DNA from: Choristoneura fumiferana | Lineage: Eukaryota; Arthropoda; Insecta; Lepidoptera; Tortricidae | DNA: 64,000 bases | Assembly: GCF_025370935.1 (NCBI RefSeq) | Contig: NC_133479.1 | Location: forward strand, 20,281,992-20,345,991 | Direction: 5' to 3' | Part shown: in pieces, positions 58,201 to 64,000 of the stretch | How the letters are laid out: every line of letters starts with the position of its first letter | How positions within the stretch are numbered: position 1 is the first letter of the stretch | Made by a program: the position numbers and the translations under genes | The notes under the pieces: model-generated | The model's database searches: none | Told to the model about the DNA's origin: nothing | What the model saw: the letters and a program-made list of their open reading frames with translations, nothing else

Positions 58201-58300
58201 NNNNNNNNNNNNNNNNNNNNNNNNNNNNNNNNNNNNNNNNNNNNNNNNNNNNNNNNNNNNNNNNNNNNNNNNNNNNNNNNNNNNNNNNNNNNNNNNNNNN
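58201..58300. other. Assembly gap, 100 N
   Basis: Exactly 100 undetermined bases, a conventional placeholder for a scaffold join of unknown size. The sequence right of it matches 39956 onward. Confidence 0.98.
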
Positions 58301-58856
58301 CAGCCCACGGCCCAGAGGTCGACGGGCGCGCCGTACGCGGGTCCGCAGCAGCACCTCGGGCGCGCGGTACCAGCGCGTGGACACGTAGGGCGTGTACGGC
58401 GGCCGCGACCGCAGCTCGCGCGCCAGCCCCAGGTCCGCGATCTTGACCAGCTCGGGCCCCGAGCACAGCAGGTTCTCGGGCTTGAGGTCGCGGTGGAAGA
58501 ACCCGTGGCGGTGCATGTGCGCCAGCCCGCGCAGCACCTGCAGCAGCACGTTCCGGCGCGCCGGCTCGCGCGGCGCCCCCCCCCCGGCACCAGCTGGTAC
58601 AGGTTGCCGCGCAGGTGCTCGAACACGAGTAGAGCGTGTCGTCCTCGCGGATGACCTCCCGCAGCCGCACGATGTTGGCGTGCGACAGCTTCTTGAGCGC
58701 CTTGACCTCGCGCAGCGCCATGGCCTCGTCCCACGAGTAGTACTTGCGCTTCATGCGCTTGATGGCCACGTGCTCGCCCGTGTCGCGCCGCCGCGCCAGC
58801 GCCACCGACCCGTACGTGCCGTCGCCCAGCTGCTGCAGCACGACGTAGCGGTTCAT
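58301..58856 (-). CDS. MAK/CILK1-family kinase, second copy, truncated by the gap
   Basis: Start codon at 58856; the N-terminal two thirds of the kinase exon, cut at the gap just after DLWAVG. It has GDGTYG, HRDLKPEN and DLG as in the first copy, but TPY instead of TAY in the activation loop. Three small deletions relative to the first copy (near 58342, 58585 and 58628) break the frame. Probably an allele with errors rather than a second gene. Confidence 0.75.
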
Positions 58857-59133
58857 ACCGCGCCCCCCGCGCCCCCCGCCCCGCACTCTGCTACTCGGAG
58901 TTTACTGTCGACGCATGCCCAAGTTTTATTCGACGAAACTAAGTAATTCCGCAGTCACAGTAGGCGATCGTTTCTTCCGCTTCGCGAGAACGACGACTCG
59001 ATTTGAAGGATAAAATAATAATTATTTAATTTCATAGAATGTTACTTGACAAACTTATTTATCAAACAGACTGCAGACGTCACTCGGGAAAGTTCATTAG
59101 GTCGCATATTTGTATCATCTATAGTTGGGTACC

Positions 59134-59237
59134 ATGGCGACGGGCGGCCGGCCGACCGCGGCCGCGCCGCGCCGGGTGGCCAGCTTACAATCGCGACGAC
59201 TCACACTGGAACCCTTGGCTTTACTTGCGGCTTGCGG
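59134..59237 (+). CDS. Unrecognised first exon, second copy
   Basis: Same as 40833-40938 but two bases shorter in the GCCGCC run, so the frame breaks after about 12 codons; the donor GTATGT is kept. Confidence 0.35.
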
Positions 59238-59686
59238 GTATGTCTGAGTATTTATCTGGGTATCTCTGTGCCTCGATATGCCCTGAGGCCGGGCCGCGGT
59301 ATTACCCATGTAATACCTAGCTAACGTTACTGACACTCGCGGTCGCAATCTAATGAATGACAGATTTCACCGATTTCACATACAAAAACTGTCATTTGAT
59401 TGCAATCATGAGCGACAGAAACGTTAGGCAATGCGGCCTTTATTTCATACTATACTGAGATCGTTAACGACGATTCGTTGTTGTTTTCAAACGTATTATT
59501 ATTTATTATAGACCCTAGCGCCATCTAGTCATCAAATAAGGAACTAGTACGTCGCACAAAGTAACTAGTGTTGGTGATGTGATGTGATTCACTTCCACAT
59601 CACGCATTAAAAATTTTCAACTAAACTGGATAATTTATTAAGTATATTTATTTATTTATTACATTCTCACGAATAAGTGATCATCA

Positions 59687-59945
59687 TCATCATCATGTCA
59701 GCCGAAAGACGTCCACTGCTGGACATAGGCTACCAAGGCTCTCCACTCAGACCGGTCTTGTGCTTTCCGCATCCACCGCGATCCCGCGATCTTAACCAGG
59801 TCGTCGCTCCATCTTGTTGGAGGCCTACCGACAGCTCGTCTCCAGGTCGCGGACGCCATTCGAGAACCTTCTGGCCCCATCGGCCATCAGTCCTGCGACC
59901 AATGTGCCCCGCCCACTGCCACTTTAGTTTCGCATTCTTCGAGCT
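59687..59945 (-). mobile_element. RTE-like retrotransposon 3' end, second copy
   Basis: Same insertion as 41391-41650, with the same (GAT)n tail and the RWSDDLVKIAGSRWMRK segment, so the insertion predates the copying. Confidence 0.85.
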
Positions 59946-60489
59946 ATGTCGGTAATTTAATAAGTGATCACTGATCAATATTGAATATGCTTACAAAGAG
60001 AATGATAAATACAGAGGAGGATTTGACTTGAAACCGTAGCTTGAATCTTACTTGAATTATTCCTCAACAACATGTGGGTCACTTTCCACCTTGGTTATCA
60101 ATCTACTATTTCTTCCCTGACGAGAGGGAGCAAAGTGCAACTTTTCTGTTCAAGGCTTTTCTAAGTGTTTCATTGCAAATACCATTTTTTGAAGTTGATA
60201 AATGTATAAGCACGCCATTTCTTTGCTGGTTGTTCTTCAATAATATATAGATATTTTTTTTTTCAATTTCTTAATGCTCGGCGTGAAAAGTTGTATGAGC
60301 CACTCGGGAGCAAAATTTTTCATCTTGGGCGTTGTAGAATCCTTCGCTACATTCTGGATTCAATACGCCCTCGCCGTAAATACACCATTTTGCTCCTTGT
60401 GACCTTTGGACACAAATAACTATTGTTCATGTTGTTAGTTTAGGGAAGCAATATAAAATATGAATGAACGTTGAAATCGATCTATTTAT

Positions 60490-63479
60490 TTACAATAAAG
60501 GTTCGTTGTTTAGAGTGGTGTCCGTGTGGGCGCTTCTGTTTGTGGTGGGGGGGAGGGCGGGCGCGGCGATGCCCAGGCGCGCGGCCACGTCGGCGTAGGT
60601 CTCGTCGGCGCGGAGCTGCGCGCGCGCGGCGCCGGCCGCCAGCACGGCGCGCAGCACGCGGGGCCGCGCGCGCAGCTCGCCGCGCCGCACGCGCAGCGAC
60701 CGCAGCGCCGCGCCCAGCGCCGCCGACACCTCGCGCTTGTACTGCGCCGTCGTCAGCCCGCCGCGCCCCACCGCCGCGCCGGCGCCAGCCCGCGCAGGCA
60801 GTGCAGCCGCACCAGGTTTGGCCACGCCCGGCCGCTCCGACGGCTCCCACGTCACCTGTACAGTGACCACCGGTATACAGTGCCGACGAGACCGCCGCGC
60901 CGCGCCGCGCCCGGCGGTTTTCACAGCGGGTCAACAAGAGGACGGTGACTGTCGCGAATTCACGCGATTCCTGAACCAATGTGAGTATTTACGATTTTAA
61001 CACTGGTAGCATTGTGAGATAAAATGGCGGGAAATAGGTAAATTTCACAGAGATATTTTTTTAGTTTTGGCGTAAGGATGAGAGAGAAGAGACGAGATGA
61101 GAGAGTTGAAATGAATATTATTATGATTAAGATAAGACAAGATACACGAGCTACGGAGGCAACCCTGGTACCTAAATACTTATTCTTATTTGAGTAAAAC
61201 TAAAAGTAAGGTATTGTGGGACAGGGAAGATCTATTATGGGGAAGGTGGAGAGCCGCCCGAGGGACCACTGGGTCCCGCAGATTGAGGTGAGCAAGATTC
61301 CGTGATTGGAATGGGTCGGATTGTTAATGGAAGGACCACGATGGAGCGTGCCTCTCGATCCGACCCATGGTACCACTCACGGCTCTCACCTGTTGTATTA
61401 AGTTGACCTTATGGATAGCACTAATCTCTAACGTAGAACGATCTAAAACTTTTATTTAAGACGTTATTAGGTTATTACATCTATATATAGTATTACTAGC
61501 TTTTGCCCGCAGCTCCGCCCGCGTGGTATTCGGTTATCGCGCGCTGTTCCCTCGGAAACTGTGCATTTTTCCGGGATAAAAAGTAGCCTATGTCACTCTC
61601 GGGCCCATAAACTATCTCTATGCCAAAAATAACGTCGATCCGTCGCTCCGATACGGCGTGAAAGACATGTATATATATAGTATGGATTAATTCTTAATCG
61701 ATGTTAGTTTATCGCTTATCATTATCTTTATCAACGATACTAACTTTAATTTTGAGCTTAAGCACAGGGTTATTGAGATACTGTATATAGTACCACTAAC
61801 TATAAGAAATGTGGCGACAAAATGGTGGAGATGCTGGGATATGCCTCCATTGAGTAATAATTACTCTGACAATGCTAGACGATTTATCAATTAACTCCGT
61901 CAAATTTACCCATTTCCCACCATGTTATATCACAATGTTACGAATGTTAAAATCGTAAATACTCACATTCGTTCAGGAGTCGCGTGAATTCGCGACAACT
62001 TTTGAGCTTCACCGTTTTTAACCGAAGAATAAAATTAAAAAAAAGTATGGACAGATCTGTAGAGATTTTTTTCTAGCAAGAGCGTATTCTGGCACGAACG
62101 ATATAAAGCATCTGTGAATCAGACCAAGTTAGGAATGACCAGTTAGGAAAGTGTCGAATTAGGAATATGGCCTGGCCTTGTACAAATATCTTAGTTTGTC
62201 AATTGTATTTTGTTTCTTTTCTTATGTACATATTTTACATAGATTCATACTTTACCAATATTATAATTCACAGTGATATTCAAAAATGAAATTGGTCGAG
62301 CAGATGGAAAATCGAAGTAGATGACAATGACAGGCAAGAAAAAATGGGAAACGACTCAAATAATAGACTCCCGATAGCGGTATCAAACAAACGGTCATTC
62401 ACCTCGGGTTGCAGTCGGTGACCGCCTTGCGGATCTTGAGCTCGATGGTGGCCTCGTCGTCGGTCAGCAGGATGCGCGAGCGCTCGTCCGGGTCCGACTT
62501 GGACATCTTCTTGCTGGGGTCGCGCAGGCTGCGCACCCGGTCGCTGCCGTCCTCTGCAAAGGGGGAGGGGCGGTCAGGTGGGGCGGTCGGCGGGGCGGGG
62601 CGGGGCGGGGGGGGGGGGGGGCGCGGCCTCACCGGCAGCAGCGCGCGCGGCGCGGGAAGGCGGGCCCGTAGCGCGCGGCGAAGGAGCGCGCCAGCGCGGC
62701 GGCCACGTGCAGGTGCGGCAGCTGGTCGGCGCCCACGGGCACGTGCGTGGCGCGCTGCAGCAGCACGTCGGCCGCCTGCAGCACCGGGTACAGCAGCAGC
62801 CCCAGCGGCACGTCGCGCCGCCCCGCCGCCTTCTCGCGGAACGCCGGCAGCGCCTCCAGCCGCGCGCGCGTGCCCAGGCACGTCAGCACCCAGCACAGCT
62901 CGGCGTGCCGCCCCACGGCCGACTGCAGGTACAGCGCGCCGCGCTCGGGCCGCCAGCCCGCCGCCAGCGCCAGCGCCGCCACCTCCAGGCTGTTCTCCTG
63001 GAGCGCTGCCGGATCCTGTGCGTGTGCGAGATCCGATCGCATCAACCACAAAAAATATGATAGGATGTGAGTGTTTTTGCACTGCTCGATGATCATAGCA
63101 GTCGAATGTCTAATGTTCATAGTGGTTTGCCAACACCGAAAACTTAGTGCATTTTTCCCCCGCTTAAAGTGAAAAACTTGGATGTGTAGTGAAACAAGGA
63201 TTTCCAATGCGGGCGTACGTGTCTGGTGGTGAGCGCGTGCAGGTCCGCGACGAAGAGCGTGGCGTCGTCGCCGGCGTCCTGCAGCCGCACGAGCCGCCGC
63301 AGCGCCGCGAAGTAGTTGCCGGCGTGCAGCACGCCCGTGGGCTGCAGCCCCGACACCACGCGCCGCGCCCAGCCGCCGCTACAAGGGTCGCACAGGTCCG
63401 CGCTGCCGGCCCCCCTCCCCCTCTCCCTCCCTGCCGCGCCTGACGTGTCGGCTCGACGCGGCTCCGTCACATCATCGCT
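60490..63479 (-). CDS. WARS2: Mitochondrial tryptophanyl-tRNA synthetase, second copy (exon 1 outside window)
   Basis: Exons 63479-63219, 63015-62633, 62553-about 62402 and 60855-60490. Exon 2 is open through GLQPTGVLHAGNY, unlike the first copy. Exon 4 has KKMSKSDP but lost one base at its end (CCCGAG against CCCCGAG). Exon 5 keeps VLRAVLAAGAARAQLRADET in the frame of the stop but is scrambled by indels between about 60755 and 60825, where the first copy is good. The two copies thus complement each other, pointing to sequence error in both. The first exon should lie just right of the window. Confidence 0.85.
60950..61997. mobile_element. TIR element in the WARS2 intron, second copy
   Basis: Same ends as 42652-43598 but about 100 bp longer, with a fuller family B copy inside (61493-61690). 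Confidence 0.65.
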
Positions 63480-64000
63480 CTGGAAATCGAGATGAACTAA
63501 GTTATTCCACAGACATAGACTGTCTCAATTTGAACATCCAAAAATTCTAAAATATTAAAAGTACTGTGGTATAGTATTGGTTGGTAGATTATTAGCAGTG
63601 CCGGATTAGCCCATAAGTAAATTAAGCAATTGCTTAGGGCATCACGTCTTGGGGGGCACCACAAACACAAAAGTCACCAGTCACATTTAAATAAATAAAC
63701 TAACGTAACAATAAAAATTTTACACAGCACAGGCTTGGATTGCTTAGGACATCTTAGTCGTATATATGTATATAGTTAGGGAGTCTTAATCTGGCACAGC
63801 AATTATAATACAGAGAATTAGTCTGCGTTTACACCAGAGATGTGCGAGGATGATCATCATCATCATCATCATATTCTTTGCAGCTGAAGCCACGGGAAAC
63901 AGCTAGTTTGATATAAACTTCATGCACAATAATTCTGACAAGTAAATAAATACTATAATATACTTACTAAATTTTATTTACTTCAGGTTTGATAACATGC

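Larger units (their letters stand above)
58301..64000 (+). repeat. Second copy of 39956-45600, same orientation
   Basis: Collinear from the first base after the gap to the window end: kinase exon, unknown first exon, RTE fragment, and WARS2 exons 5 to 2. Differences are mostly one- to few-base indels in homopolymers and GC-rich exons, a few larger segments (about 60 bp more near 61700-61800) and microsatellite length. It continues beyond 64000. Confidence 0.95.

Noticed and set aside
57865..58886. Open frames reading through the N run
   Set aside because: They join sequence from both sides of an undetermined gap and have no meaning.
58301..64000. A second, diverged kinase-WARS2 gene pair
   Set aside because: Intron repeats and insertions are shared at the same positions, and differences are mostly small indels; allelic or assembly duplication is simpler.

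Overview
The window looks like a scaffold piece from a moth or butterfly (Lepidoptera). Evidence: AT-rich non-coding DNA crowded with short mobile elements of types common in lepidopteran genomes (a tRNA-headed SINE ending in ATG/ATC repeats, foldback MITEs, RTE-like and other non-LTR fragments, a Tc1 relic), with short intron-split exons of conserved animal genes standing out as very GC-rich islands. The order assignment is inference; no species call is possible.

Layout. 1-17.0 kb: 5' half of an unconventional myosin XVIII (Mhcl/Myo18-like) on the minus strand, five exons with matching splice phases, first coding exon at 16898-16988 and an 11.7 kb intron full of repeats; the gene runs off the left edge. 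Two GC-rich exon candidates at 22.9 and 23.7 kb are phase-compatible with a longer alternative N-terminus. 23.9-35.4 kb: no conserved gene seen; a Tc1 relic, SINEs, TIR elements and GC-rich patches. 35.4-36.4 kb: an intronless, plus-strand TDP-43 (TBPH) homologue lacking the glycine-rich tail, followed by a non-LTR RNase H remnant. 38.7-40.5 kb: a MAK/CILK1-type kinase, minus strand, five exons. 40.83 kb: an unrecognised plus-strand first exon sharing a divergent promoter with the kinase. 42.2-45.7 kb: mitochondrial tryptophanyl-tRNA synthetase (WARS2), minus strand, five exons. 46.2-49.0 kb: a 2.8 kb near-perfect palindrome. 51.3-57.9 kb: a RTN4IP1-like mitochondrial NADPH oxidoreductase, plus strand, with a decayed YqaJ-type exonuclease gene and MITE clusters in its last intron.

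58201-58300 is a 100-N gap. Everything after it (58301-64000) is a second, same-orientation copy of 39956-45600 (kinase, unknown exon, WARS2). The copies differ mainly by small indels, many in homopolymers and GC-rich exons, and by microsatellite length. This looks most like an unpurged haplotype copy placed by scaffolding, though a real tandem duplication is not excluded. Coding frames are broken at different places in the two copies, so many apparent frameshifts here are probably sequence errors.

The genes are unrelated housekeeping loci (cytoskeleton, RNA binding, cilia/signalling kinase, mitochondrial translation, mitochondrial redox); nothing suggests they form a functional cluster. I found no convincing previously undescribed system. 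The most unusual items are the large palindrome, the inverted tRNA-like hairpin elements and the decayed YqaJ-type gene.
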